Part shown: one piece after another, positions 17,743 through 28,000 of the stretch
Position numbering within the stretch: the first letter of the stretch is position 1
Layout: each line of letters begins with the position of its first letter
Assembly: GCA_002162685.1 (NCBI GenBank)
Contig: MAAQ01000018.1
Location: forward strand, 124,001-188,000
From: Flavobacteriales bacterium 33_180_T64
GTDB lineage: Bacteria > Bacteroidota > Bacteroidia > Flavobacteriales > Flavobacteriaceae
Length of the DNA stretch: 64,000 nucleotides
Direction: 5' to 3'
Program-made: the position numbers and the translations under genes
Notes under the pieces: generated by a model
The model's input: the letters and a program-made list of their open reading frames with translations, nothing else
The model's database searches: none
Told to the model about the DNA's origin: nothing

Positions 17743-19019
17743 TAGTCATATTTGTTTTTCCATCGCAATTTTAAAAATTCACGTTGTGCATTTTCACGTG
17801 CATTATTTCCAGGATTATAAAGCGTTGTGTTTTTGATGTCTTCTGGTAAAAATTCATGAGCAGCAAAGTTGTTTTCATACTTATGCGCATATTGATAGTT
17901 ATCTCCGTAACCCAATTCTTTCATGAGCTTTGTTGGCGCATTTCTAATTGATAATGGTACAGATAAATCGCCTGTTTCTTTAACTAATTGTTGCGCTTTA
18001 CCAATCGCTTCATAAGCCGCATTGCTTTTTGCTGAAGTAGCTAAATAGGTCACACACTGGCTCAAAATAATACGAGATTCAGGATAGCCAATTACGGTAA
18101 CAGCTTGAAATGTATTATTAGCAATAACTAATGCTGTTGGGTTTGCATTGCCTATATCTTCACTTGCTAAAATAAGTAAGCGACGCGCAATAAATTTAAC
18201 GTCTTCACCGCCTTCAATCATCCGGGCTAACCAATATACAGCTGCATTAGGATCGCTACCTCTTATAGATTTTATAAAAGCCGATACAATATCATAATGT
18301 TGCTCACCAGTTTTGTCGTATCTAACAGTATTGCTTTGAACACGTTTTGAAACAATATCGTTGGTAATTACTATATTTTCTATTTCATCAAAAGACGAAA
18401 CAATAAGCTCAAATAAATTTAATAGTTTTCGTGCGTCACCACCAGAAAGTCTAATTAAAGCTTCTGTTTCTTTGAGTTTTATTTTACGTTTAGATAAGAA
18501 TTCATCTGTTTTAAGCGCACGTTGTAAAAGCGATTCTAAATCACTTTTATCAAAAGAATTAAGAACATAAACTTGACAGCGTGATAGAAGTGCAGGTATA
18601 ACCTCAAAACTAGGATTTTCAGTAGTGGCACCAATTAAAGTTACCCAACCTTTTTCTACTGCTTGCAATAGTGAATCCTGTTGTGATTTGCTAAACCTAT
18701 GAATCTCATCAATAAATAAGATAGGGTTTTTAGTGGTAAATAAACCACCACTTTGCTTTGCTTTTTCAATAACGTCTCTAATATCTTTTACGCCAGAGTT
18801 TATAGCACTTAAGGTGTAAAATGGACGCTTAGATTCATTGGCGATAATATTGGCAAGTGTTGTTTTTCCTGTTCCGGGTGGTCCCCAAAAAATCATAGAG
18901 GCAATAACACCTTGATTTAACTGTTGAGTCAAAACGCCAGTTTTACCAACTAAATGCGACTGACTTAAATAATCGTCAAGAGTTTGCGGGCGTAATCGTT
19001 CTGCTAAAGGTTCGTTCAT
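17739..19019 (-). CDS. rarA: Replication-associated recombination protein A (RarA/MgsA)
   Basis: A 426-residue AAA+ ATPase of the clamp-loader-like RarA/MgsA/WRNIP1 family that acts at stalled replication forks. It shows the N-terminus [20 protein letters not shown], Walker [10 protein letters not shown], Walker [11 protein letters not shown], sensor 1 [11 protein letters not shown] and the arginine-rich [13 protein letters not shown] sensor 2. The C-terminal oligomerisation domain includes [20 protein letters not shown] and [12 protein letters not shown]. The length matches the family. It is convergent with the upstream secreted-protein gene (4-bp overlap) and divergent from the rhomboid gene. 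Confidence 0.96.
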   Translation of the reverse strand: MNEPLAERLRPQTLDDYLSQSHLVGKTGVLTQQLNQGVIASMIFWGPPGTGKTTLANIIANESKRPFYTLSAINSGVKDIRDVIEKAKQSGGLFTTKNPILFIDEIHRFSKSQQDSLLQAVEKGWVTLIGATTENPSFEVIPALLSRCQVYVLNSFDKSDLESLLQRALKTDEFLSKRKIKLKETEALIRLSGGDARKLLNLFELIVSSFDEIENIVITNDIVSKRVQSNTVRYDKTGEQHYDIVSAFIKSIRGSDPNAAVYWLARMIEGGEDVKFIARRLLILASEDIGNANPTALVIANNTFQAVTVIGYPESRIILSQCVTYLATSAKSNAAYEAIGKAQQLVKETGDLSVPLSIRNAPTKLMKELGYGDNYQYAHKYENNFAAHEFLPEDIKNTTLYNPGNNARENAQREFLKLRWKNKYDY

Positions 19020-19107
19020 AATGTAAAATTACAAAAAACGAATGTGACAATATTTCATAGTTTTCATAAATGGAGAGTATTTTGATAATAAAGTTTTAAA
19101 TTTAGAT

Positions 19108-19854
19108 ATGAGTAATAATCAGCAACAGTTTAAATATTCTACAGGAGTCATTGCATATCCTGTGTTTTTTGTGCTTTCAATTTGGATTGTGTTCTGGTTG
19201 CAGGTGCGCTTTTTTCCATCCATAAAAAAATGGGGTGTTTATCCGCAAAAAATAGAAGGGCTCTCAGGTATTTTAACAAGCCCATTTATTCATGCCGATA
19301 TTGAACATTTATATCACAACTCTATCCCTTTGTTTGTGCTCTCAGTTGCCTTATTTTATTTCTATCGAAAAATCTCATGGAAAGTCCTATTCTTTGGGAT
19401 ATTATTATCGGGATTATTTACATGGGTAATTGGTAGACCAGCTAATCATATTGGAGCAAGCGGATTAGTTTATGTTCTTGTAAGCTTTATATTTTTTAAA
19501 GGTATTTTTGCAAAACATTTTAGATTGGTTGCTTTATCTCTGATAATCATTTTTCTTTATGGAAGTATGATTTGGTATGCCTTTCCTGTAAAAGAGGGTA
19601 TATCTTGGGAAGGTCATCTTGGAGGACTTATTTCAGGATTTATATTTGCACTTATTTTTAGAAAAACTATAGCGAAGCCAGAACGTTATGTTTGGCAACA
19701 ACCCGATTATAATGAAGATGACGATCCGTTTTTGAAACATTTTGATGATAATGGAAACTTTATCGAAAACATAGAACCAGAAATAGAGGAGGAGCCAATT
19801 TCGGAAGAAAATAAACCCTCAATTAATTATACGTTTAAGGAAAATAAAGATTAA
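19108..19854 (+). CDS. Rhomboid family intramembrane serine protease
   Basis: The 248-residue protein has about six membrane helices. The TM2-type motif HADIEHLYHNSIPLF supplies the conserved His and Asn. The nucleophile Ser is in IGASGLVY (GxSG) and the catalytic His is in WEGHLGG. These make a complete rhomboid Ser-His dyad in the cytoplasmic membrane. The C-terminus after YVWQQPDYNEDDDPFLKHF is an acidic cytoplasmic tail that is not part of the core. The substrate is unknown. Its stop overlaps that of convergent rlmB by 4 bp. Confidence 0.92.
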   Translation: MSNNQQQFKYSTGVIAYPVFFVLSIWIVFWLQVRFFPSIKKWGVYPQKIEGLSGILTSPFIHADIEHLYHNSIPLFVLSVALFYFYRKISWKVLFFGILLSGLFTWVIGRPANHIGASGLVYVLVSFIFFKGIFAKHFRLVALSLIIIFLYGSMIWYAFPVKEGISWEGHLGGLISGFIFALIFRKTIAKPERYVWQQPDYNEDDDPFLKHFDDNGNFIENIEPEIEEEPISEENKPSINYTFKENKD

Positions 19855-20585
19855 AAACGTTGTCGTATCGCTTCATATAAAAATACACCACAAGCTACAG
19901 ATACATTTAAAGATTCTATATCTCCTAATAAAGGGAGTTTAGCTTTATCATCAGCAATTCTTAATACGGATGGATTTATGCCTTTTCCTTCAGAGCCCAT
20001 AATAATAGCACAAGGTTCTTTAAAAGAAATATCGTAAATTGTATTGTCTGTTTTTTCGGTAGCAGCAATAACTTTTATACCGCTAGCTTGCATATGAAAT
20101 ACAGCATCTTTTATATGATCAACTTTACATATTGGCATTTTAAAAAGTGCACCAGCACTTGTCTTTATAGCATCACCATTTACTGGAGCTCCACCTTTTT
20201 TCTGAATGATAATTCCTGAAACACCTGTACATTCGGCAGTACGAACGATAGCTCCAAAATTTCTGACATCACTTAATTGATCTAATAGTAAAAAGAGTGG
20301 TGTTTTTCCAGATTCTATAACATTCGTAACAAGCTCTTCGATATTATAAAATGTAATTGGAGCAATTTGTGCAATCACCCCTTGATGGTTCTTTTTAGAT
20401 AAACGATTAAGTTTTTCAACAGGAACATAAGAACTATTTAAACGTTCTTTTTTTAAGAGTTGTTCTAATTCTGAAAATAATTCGCCACGTAAACCTTTTT
20501 GTAAAAATATTTTATCAATATTCTCACCAGATTTTATAGCTTCAATAACTGCACGTATACCAAAAATTGTGGTTTCTTTTTCCAT
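19851..20585 (-). CDS. rlmB: 23S rRNA (guanosine-2'-O-)-methyltransferase RlmB-type SpoU protein
   Basis: A 244-residue SPOUT (TrmH/SpoU) methyltransferase. The N-terminal substrate-binding domain starts TIFGIRAVIEAI. The three SpoU motifs follow: LSDVRNFGAIVRTAECTG (motif 1 with Asn and Arg), AIIMGSEGKGI (motif 2) and PLLGDIESLNVSVACGVFLY (motif 3). RlmB methylates G2251 of 23S rRNA in E. coli; the exact target here is inferred from length and N-terminal domain. The gene stands alone, with a terminator of the next gene just upstream of its ATG. Confidence 0.92.
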   Translation of the reverse strand: MEKETTIFGIRAVIEAIKSGENIDKIFLQKGLRGELFSELEQLLKKERLNSSYVPVEKLNRLSKKNHQGVIAQIAPITFYNIEELVTNVIESGKTPLFLLLDQLSDVRNFGAIVRTAECTGVSGIIIQKKGGAPVNGDAIKTSAGALFKMPICKVDHIKDAVFHMQASGIKVIAATEKTDNTIYDISFKEPCAIIMGSEGKGINPSVLRIADDKAKLPLLGDIESLNVSVACGVFLYEAIRQRF

Positions 20586-20600
20586 GGCTCAAAGGTATAA

Positions 20601-20627
20601 AAAACCATTCTAATTTAGAATGGTTTT
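20601..20627 (-). terminator. Terminator of the arylsulfotransferase-like gene
   Basis: A 12-bp stem (AAAACCATTCTA paired with TAGAATGGTTTT) has a 3-nt loop. On the minus strand it runs into a T tract. It sits between the stop of the sulfotransferase-like gene and the start of rlmB. Confidence 0.85.
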
Positions 20628-20646
20628 TAATCTCTTGTATTAAGAT

Positions 20647-22290
20647 TTATTGTTTGATTATTTTTTTGCTAATACTTTTATTCCCAGAATAGATTTTTAC
20701 AAAATAAACTCCAGAATCAAAATTAGAGATATCTATTATATTTGTATTATTAGTTTCAAGTACTTTATGTCCTAGAATAGAATAGAATTCAATTTTATCA
20801 ATAGTATTTGATGCTGAAACATTGATGTAATTTGATGTTGGATTCGGAAATAATTTAAATTGTACTGAAACAAAATCTTCAACACTTAAATTATCACAAA
20901 TTGTTAAATCAGGATTTAATTCTAATGGAAGTCCAGGAGTTAAATCTCTTCCAGAAAACGCAGGGTAATCTGGTGCGTATTTAATAGCTCTAAATAAAAT
21001 ATTAACAACAGGAGGAGCATTACCTTGTAAAGCCGTTAATCCATCAATATTATTTACTGGATTCACATATTCCCATACAATATTATCGTTGTCGTCTATT
21101 TCAAAAATTTCGCCAGTTCTACCTTCACAAATTAATGTGTTTCCATTTGCTAAACGTTGCGCACTACTCACAATAGCTGAGTAAAATTCTGAAGGCGAGG
21201 TTGATTGGTCAGAATATGAATAATCTATAGTTTGAGGCCCATAAGCTGTATTTGAAGTATAGGTATACACTCCAGGAGATGATGTTGGAGGGGTAATTAT
21301 AATTGCTTCTGAATATTCAGGAGTTCTGCCGCTTCCATTATTGAAAATCATGAGCTTTCCTGCATCAGTCAAACCGTTTGCTATAAAATGAGGGTAATGC
21401 TGTCCAAATAAAGTGCGATCTGTTTCTGTGCCTTGTCTGTATGCTTGTGGGTTTCCCCATCGATATAATAAATCACCACCATTACCATAATCACCACCAG
21501 AATTTGTTGCGGCTTCTGCTGTACTGGTTGAATGGTCTATAATATAAATTTCGCTTAAGTTACGAGAGCTAATAACAATTTGATCTAAACTTTCATTATA
21601 CTGTATTGAATTAAAGTGAAGCCAGTTAGAACCTCCATTTCCACCATTTAAAAAATTGATATCAAGTTTTTCTGGAGTTAAGGCCACATCACCAAAATTT
21701 GCTTTTGTATTATCAAAATCCTGAATGAGATGATCTTTGATATTCCATTCCCACACAATATTTGCTTGGTTTGCACCTACAGGTTCGACTTCTATAATTT
21801 GCTCGTTATAAAGTCTAGATTGACTAAATAAATTGGGGTCTCTACCGGCTGCTAATGCTTCGGCTTCAGAGAGTACTGTTGCGGCAAGAATTAATACATT
21901 GCCATTAGGCATTGGGAATACATCATGATGTTGTCTAAAATTGTTTGTACTATAAGTAAAAGACCAAATAATATTACCATCCCAATCAAAAAGTTCTATG
22001 ATACCTCCATTTCCACCAAATATAATATCGCTACTACCGTCTTCTAATCGACCAGCTCTGAGTAAATTTCCGTTAGGTAAGAGATACACTGCATTACCAG
22101 GTAAATAGGTGCTATTCCATTCATTGATAACTTCTCCACAATTGTTTATTAGGTAAGCTTTAGTATGAATACTAATGAGTGTGTAAGCTTCAAAAGCACC
22201 TTCGGTAATTGAAATAGTTCCAACAGTGTTTTGAGCTTTTGTAATACTGAACACTAAAAGAGTAAAGCAAATGAGTAATTTTCTTATCAT
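20647..22290 (-). CDS. T9SS-exported arylsulfotransferase (ASST)-like protein
   Basis: This 547-residue protein has a signal peptide (MIRKLLICFTLLVFSITKA-Q). The central part is an ASST-like propeller with repeated strands: AYLINNCGEVINEWNSTYLP, AVYLLPNGNLLRAG, then RQHHDVFPMPNGNVLIL, WLHFNSIQYNESLDQIVISS and ANGNTLICEGRTGEIFEI. In ASSTs the conserved His residues accept the sulfuryl group; whether catalysis survives here is not certain. The C-terminal 75 residues (FPNPTSNYINVS, then GVYFVKIYSG and KKIIKQ) are a type A T9SS sorting domain, so it should be exported to the surface. It lies downstream of the SusC/SusD/lipoprotein genes on the same strand, but a terminator separates it from them. 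Confidence 0.85.
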   Translation of the reverse strand: MIRKLLICFTLLVFSITKAQNTVGTISITEGAFEAYTLISIHTKAYLINNCGEVINEWNSTYLPGNAVYLLPNGNLLRAGRLEDGSSDIIFGGNGGIIELFDWDGNIIWSFTYSTNNFRQHHDVFPMPNGNVLILAATVLSEAEALAAGRDPNLFSQSRLYNEQIIEVEPVGANQANIVWEWNIKDHLIQDFDNTKANFGDVALTPEKLDINFLNGGNGGSNWLHFNSIQYNESLDQIVISSRNLSEIYIIDHSTSTAEAATNSGGDYGNGGDLLYRWGNPQAYRQGTETDRTLFGQHYPHFIANGLTDAGKLMIFNNGSGRTPEYSEAIIITPPTSSPGVYTYTSNTAYGPQTIDYSYSDQSTSPSEFYSAIVSSAQRLANGNTLICEGRTGEIFEIDDNDNIVWEYVNPVNNIDGLTALQGNAPPVVNILFRAIKYAPDYPAFSGRDLTPGLPLELNPDLTICDNLSVEDFVSVQFKLFPNPTSNYINVSASNTIDKIEFYSILGHKVLETNNTNIIDISNFDSGVYFVKIYSGNKSISKKIIKQ

Positions 22291-22403
22291 GGTTAAATTT
22301 TCAAAATTATAGAGTGCTCTAACAAATGTAATATTTATTAACTGAAAAGGGACTTAAGCATTAGAGTTTAACAAGGAGGCGCTGGAGTCTATGTTATTAA
22401 TAA

Positions 22404-22431
22404 AAAAGCCTCTTCATATGAAGAGGCTTTT
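22404..22431 (-). terminator. Terminator of the SusC-SusD-lipoprotein operon
   Basis: A perfect 28-bp palindrome (AAAAGCCTCTTCAT and its complement) is followed by T6 on the minus strand. It lies 24 bp after the lipoprotein stop codon. Confidence 0.88.
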
Positions 22432-22455
22432 AAATGTATTAAAAAATGAATTCAA

Positions 22456-23355
22456 TTATTCATTACATAAATTTATTGCAATTGGTCCAGCTGCTGCTCC
22501 TGCACCTCCAGAGGCTACAAGATTGCCACTCGGGGCATAAATTTGAAATGACATTTCTCCCCAGAAATCTCCTGCAAAATAGAAATCAGCTGATTCAGTT
22601 CCTTCTGGAATTTCAAAAGTTTGAGTACCACTACTTGATTGGTCAACACAAGGATAACCAGGATCTTCGTATGGCGTACAAAGACCTAATTCGATAACTT
22701 CACCTGTGTTTAGAGTAATAATAATTCCAGCGCCACCACCATCACCAGTGAGAGGTTGCCATCCATCACCATAAGAATCGGCCATATCAACAGACCAGGT
22801 TCCTGCTGGAGGTGGAGCGATACAAACAACAGTAGATCCAAATGTGTGATCTGCAGATTGGTTGTCAAAGTTTGCACTAACATCGCTAAATACACCATCT
22901 GCGTTTGTAAAGGCTAATCTATAGTTAAATACATCTCCTCCTTCTAATGCAGTTTGAGGTAAGCTTAATGCTGATAAAATGTCAGCTCCGTTATAGTTTA
23001 TTGTTACTTCTGGATTAGTACCACTTGTATTAAAACTAGATGGATCAATCGAGTAAAGTAACGCTTCGTCTGCAGTTGTAGTTAAGCCTGCAAAGCTTAC
23101 AAATACAGATAAATTTGTTACATCAAAACCATCATCTAATGAAAACAGATTATAGGTTTTTGAGAAAGTAGAAGATGCAGGATCTAACTTATTAATGTTA
23201 GTAGATCCTTCAGAGCTAATTTCTGTAGCAAATGGTTGTCCTGTTACATTGAGGTCATCAAAGTCAACAGGTAGTTTATCATCATCTGAACATCCAGTAA
23301 TTCCTACTGAAATCAGGACAGATAAAAAGAGTGTTAATATTATTCTATTTTTCAT
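22456..23355 (-). CDS. Surface lipoprotein of the SusC/SusD operon
   Basis: The 299-residue lipoprotein has signal LFLSVLISVGITGC and SDDDKLP directly after the lipid Cys, a good match to the Bacteroidota surface-export signal. The first half looks like beta-sandwich domain material (TFSKTYNLFSLDDGFDVTNL). The second half contains TWSVDMADSYGDGWQPLTGD and a Gly/Asp-rich segment that resembles the DSYGDGW motif of calcium-binding-type secreted domains, ending GAAAGPIAINLCNE. It is the third gene of the SusC-SusD operon, 11 bp after susD, in the position where SusE/SusF-type accessory glycan binders occur. Ligand unknown. Confidence 0.8.
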   Translation of the reverse strand: MKNRIILTLFLSVLISVGITGCSDDDKLPVDFDDLNVTGQPFATEISSEGSTNINKLDPASSTFSKTYNLFSLDDGFDVTNLSVFVSFAGLTTTADEALLYSIDPSSFNTSGTNPEVTINYNGADILSALSLPQTALEGGDVFNYRLAFTNADGVFSDVSANFDNQSADHTFGSTVVCIAPPPAGTWSVDMADSYGDGWQPLTGDGGGAGIIITLNTGEVIELGLCTPYEDPGYPCVDQSSSGTQTFEIPEGTESADFYFAGDFWGEMSFQIYAPSGNLVASGGAGAAAGPIAINLCNE

Positions 23356-23366
23356 AATTAAATTTT

Positions 23367-25034
23367 TTATTGAATGAAACCTGCGGCATTATTATCCCAA
23401 AATACTTGAATACCTAAGCCAGGTTTTTGATTGATATTCGGATTTCTATCTACAGATACATTTGGATATAAAAATGATCTTGGGAATTCTCCTGTACCTA
23501 AGTATGTTGGTTGTAAGTTGATTGGAGTACCTGTTCTTCTATAGAGGTTATACCCTTCAACACCGTTACCATACATGGCAATCCAGTATTCTTTAGCAAT
23601 TACAGCCATTCTTTCGTCTGGACTTGTAGCAGCGTCATACAATGCTAATACTTCGGCAACATAATCTTCTACATCACCATTATCTGGTACACTACCAAAA
23701 GATCCTGGGTTAGGTAGTTTACTCATTACTGTTGTAATAGAATTTCTAACACCTTCTTCTAACATTGCACGAGCATCATCAGTAGTACTTAAATATATTG
23801 CAGCTTCTGCTCTCATAAAGTTTACAAATGAATTCATCATTATTGGCCATATTCCAGCTCCATCTAAACCATCACCAGAATCAATAGCAGACCCTTGGTC
23901 ATCATCAAATTGTCCACCAGCTGGATACGTGCCAAATGTCATTCTCTTTGCATTGTCAGGAGGAATACCATCATTTTCTGAATGGTCTCTTCCCCAGTAT
24001 CCATCGCCTCTATCGAAAAGCGCGCAAAAGGGTAATGGCGTTGCAGAAAGTGCATCTATAGGAGCATATGTGTTAGGACGAGAATCATTCCAGCAATCTA
24101 TCTCATTATTTAAAACAGCAGGATCTGTAGGGAATGCATTTGTTTGTCTGTAAATATAATATCTCAATCTTGGATCATCAATACCTTTTTCTTCTGTCAT
24201 TGCCCATGCTAAGTAGTTTGGTATATACTCTCCTGTATTTGCAGCTTCGTATTCTTCAACATAATATTGATGCTTACTTTGCGGGTTGTTAGAGGTTCCA
24301 GCTTGCCAGAAAAAATCATCTGAACTAGAGCTAATAAAGTTGTCATCTAATAAAACGGCAGCAATACCAGCAGCTGAACCAGCTTCATCGACAAGTCTTC
24401 TTGATAGATAGTACTTCAGTTTTAAACTATTAGCTAAACGTGTCCATTTGTCAATATCTCCTCCGTAAAATAAATCTGTAGCTTCTGGAGTATTACCATC
24501 GATGTTATCAAAACCTGTTAAGGCATCATTTAAATCATTAAATGCTTGAGTATATACATCTTGACCCGAATCTACATTAGGAAAGTTGTCACCTCCATTT
24601 AATGCTTCAGAATAAGGTACATCTCCAAAATAATCAACAAGTGTCATTAAGGTATAAGCTCGCATTATTTTTAAAATCCCTAAGTGTTCTAATCTACTAG
24701 TTTCAACTAGCGTAGGTTCAATACTGTTTATTTCGTTCAAAATATCAGTATAGGCAATTGTCCACATGCCGCTTAGGTTAACATTAGAATTATTGAAATT
24801 TACTTGATAGGAGTCAAACATATACTCTAATCGTACGGCTTCACCACCTGCTTCTGTAGCTTCCTCAAAAAATTCGGAGAAACTATAGGCTACAAAATTT
24901 AAATTTGTATCGGGATCTAGGCTTTCAGAAGACGGTAAGTTAGGATCAACTAATAGGTCTAATTCTGTTGTTTCACATGATATTAATAAAATCAGTGATA
25001 GCGCCCAAAATATTTTATTATTTATTTTTTTCAT
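23367..25034 (-). CDS. SusD/RagB-like outer-membrane lipoprotein
   Basis: A 555-residue lipoprotein (signal ending LSLILLISC, then ETTELDLLVDPNLP). The mature sequence has the helical SusD-like core: FVAYSFSEFFEEATEAGGEA, ILNEINSIEPTLVE and HLGILKIMRAYTLMTLVDYF followed by GDVPYSEAL. The C-terminus has a short AKEYWIAMYGNGVEGYNLYR stretch followed by the typical RRTGTP and FPRSFLYP. SusD proteins cap the TonB-dependent SusC barrel and capture the nutrient. This divergent SusD-like_2 type is often found without glycosidases. It lies between susC (12 bp) and the lipoprotein gene (11 bp) and is surely co-transcribed. Confidence 0.93.
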   Translation of the reverse strand: MKKINNKIFWALSLILLISCETTELDLLVDPNLPSSESLDPDTNLNFVAYSFSEFFEEATEAGGEAVRLEYMFDSYQVNFNNSNVNLSGMWTIAYTDILNEINSIEPTLVETSRLEHLGILKIMRAYTLMTLVDYFGDVPYSEALNGGDNFPNVDSGQDVYTQAFNDLNDALTGFDNIDGNTPEATDLFYGGDIDKWTRLANSLKLKYYLSRRLVDEAGSAAGIAAVLLDDNFISSSSDDFFWQAGTSNNPQSKHQYYVEEYEAANTGEYIPNYLAWAMTEEKGIDDPRLRYYIYRQTNAFPTDPAVLNNEIDCWNDSRPNTYAPIDALSATPLPFCALFDRGDGYWGRDHSENDGIPPDNAKRMTFGTYPAGGQFDDDQGSAIDSGDGLDGAGIWPIMMNSFVNFMRAEAAIYLSTTDDARAMLEEGVRNSITTVMSKLPNPGSFGSVPDNGDVEDYVAEVLALYDAATSPDERMAVIAKEYWIAMYGNGVEGYNLYRRTGTPINLQPTYLGTGEFPRSFLYPNVSVDRNPNINQKPGLGIQVFWDNNAAGFIQ

Positions 25035-25046
25035 TGTTTTCTTTTT

Positions 25047-28000
25047 TTAGAATGTTATTTTAACGCTCATACCATATCTTCTAGAATTCCAAGATGTAAG
25101 GTAATCGAAACCTTGTGAGTTACCTACACCTAAACTATTGATTTCTGGATCATAGTTTGTTTCTTTTGGGACATTAAGCGCTCTGACAAATAGGTTTTGA
25201 CCAACTAGCGTAAATGATATGTTTCCAAAAGGTGTTTTGTCTAGCCACTTTTTAGGTAAATTATAGCTTAGTGAAGCTTCTCTTAATCTAATGTGCGATG
25301 CATCATAAATTAATAATTCATCAACCCCAAATCCAATATTATTAAAATAGGCTTCAGTAGCTGTTAATTGAATATCATTTGGTAAGCCAGTACTTTGGCG
25401 AATACCAGGAAGAATAACGCCTTGAGAGCGATCAAAATTACCAACAACACCTCTACCTACTAAAGCACCAACAGTTGTCGCGTAGATGTCTCCACCACTT
25501 TGATATTCCCATTGCATGTTGAATGTCCAGTTTTTGTATCTAAAACTATTGGTAATAGTAGAGAACCAATCTGGATTAGGATCACCTATAATTCCATTAG
25601 TAGGATCTTGAATCCAATATCCATTTTCATCTACTAACCTGTTTCCTTCGTCATCTCTTAAAACACGTGTTCCGAAGATAACACCTAATTGCTCACCATT
25701 TACAGCAGCATTAGCAGGTGTTGCAAAAATACCACCATATAAAATTTGTTCACCGTCATCTAAGCCTTGGACTTCACTTTTATTTTGAGAGAAGTTACCA
25801 GAGATTTTCCAGTTTATATTTTCAGTTTTTACAGGAGTAACATCAGCAGTGATTTCAATACCTTTATTGATTACTTTACCAATGTTAGTAAACTGACTGG
25901 TGTATCCTGTTTCAGGAGCTAGAGGTCTTAAAATAATTTGATCTTCAGTATTTCTATTATAGTAAGTGAATTCAAACCCAACGCGATTATCTAAAAATCT
26001 ACCATCAACACCAAACTCAAATTCTTTTGATAATTCTGGTTTTAGGTCTGGATTTGGTAAAAAGTTAGGAACACTTGTTGTTGTAGTCCCATTACCAGCA
26101 GCATCTTGAAAAACATTAGGCACTAAAGAGGTCACTCCTCTTGTGTTATAAGGACCAGGGAAACCTGGAGACGTACCGTAACCTGCTCTTAGTTTTAGAT
26201 AATTTAATCCTAAGCCATTTGTAGAGCGTAGTTCGCTAAATGCACTTGTCGGGATAAATGATACACTAAAGCCAGGTGAAAATTGTGATCTATTGTCTGT
26301 TTCTAGTGTGGATGTCCATTCATTTCTTATTGAAGCATTAAGATATAAGAAATCTTTATATCCGATTGTTGCCGATGTATACAATGCGGCATTGTTCTCT
26401 TCGGTAAATTGTTGATATGCAGTATTATTATCAGCAAAAAGAGTCCCCTCAATTATAGTACTAGAATTAATAAAGTTTAAATGATTTTGAAGACCGAAAA
26501 TAATTTGATCTCTACTTTCTGACCCATCTCTATTAAATTCTCTTCTCTGAGTTGTTGCTCCAATTGTTGCTTGTAAGTTGAAGTCTTCTGATATTTTAGT
26601 GTCAATATTAGCTAATAATGAATGGTCCCAAATTCTATATGTTGAGGCTGTTGTTTGAAGATATCCATTTGGATGTATACCATCATTAGCACCTCTATTG
26701 ATAACTCTTGTTGTTCTATCATTTGTATTGTCAATACCTAATCTATAATTGATTTTTAGCCAATCGGTAAAGTCATAAGAAACAATGAAATTCCCAAATA
26801 ATCTATTGGTGTTGTTTTCGTCTTTAGTATTGTCTACTACCCAAAGTGGGTTCATACGATCATTTCCACCTCTATACCATAAGCTTTCGCCAGTAGTTGG
26901 GTGTTGGTATGGTGTATCTAAAGTGACACTTCTTGGAATATATAATACATTCCACACAGATGCAATACCACCTGTACCAGATGTAGATATCGAAACATCA
27001 CTACCTGTAGAAGCATCAGTAAATGGTGAAGTTAAATCTGTAACAGCAAAACTTAGTTTACCACTTACAGTAAATTTATTATCCATTTTATAAGTACCTC
27101 CAAGAGAGAAATTATTTCGATTTAAGCTGTTGCCTGGAATAAATGATTCATCATCAACATGACTATATGCAAAATTGATAGCACCTTTATCTCCTAAGCC
27201 ACCCGCCACAGTAATTGAAGTATTAGAAATAACTCCTGTTTTAAAAAAACCTTCTTGACTATCAATAGCTCTATAAGGTACAGTTGGTGAATCTAATTCA
27301 GGTCTATTTGGGAATAATACCGAAGGTTCAACACCAAAATTATTTAAAACCATTGTTCTAAATGCGTTGTCAATTGTTTCTTGACCACTAAATGGTGCTC
27401 CCCAGTTACTAAAGAAAGGGCCATAAACATTTTGAAATCCACCACCATAAGTATCTTGATAGTCTGGTAAATTAATTTTGTTAAAGAAAATGGATTGATT
27501 AACAGTGATTTCAGTCTTTCTTGATGCTTGATTACCAGATTTAGTTGTAATCAAAATCACACCATTTCGACCTTGGCCACCATATAAAGCTGTAGCACTT
27601 AAGCCTTTTAAGATACTTACACTTTCAATATTGTTTGGATCAATATCAGCAAAACCACTACGTACATTTCCTGATTGGAACGCAGAAGAGCTTGAAGATT
27701 GGTTGGCGCCACCACTAGAGCCATCAAAAGGAACTCCATCTACAATAAATAATGGTTGGTTACCACCAGTAATCGAAGAAAATCCTCTAATAATAATATT
27801 CGAACCACTACCTGATGCGCCTCCTGTACCAGTAATTCTTACACCTGCGGCTTTACCTCTAAGAATTTTACCTATATCGGTATCAGCTTTTTGTTCAATA
27901 TCTTTACTGCTAACAGTAGATACAGAATACCCTAAAGCCTTTTTTTCCTTTTTTATACCTTGAGCAGTTACAATAACTTCTTCAAGAACTGAGGCGTCTT

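Noticed and set aside
27631-27963. Plus-strand open frame of 110 codons inside susC
   Set aside because: It is antisense to the conserved plug domain. Its Pro-rich composition mirrors the Gly-rich codons of the real strand.
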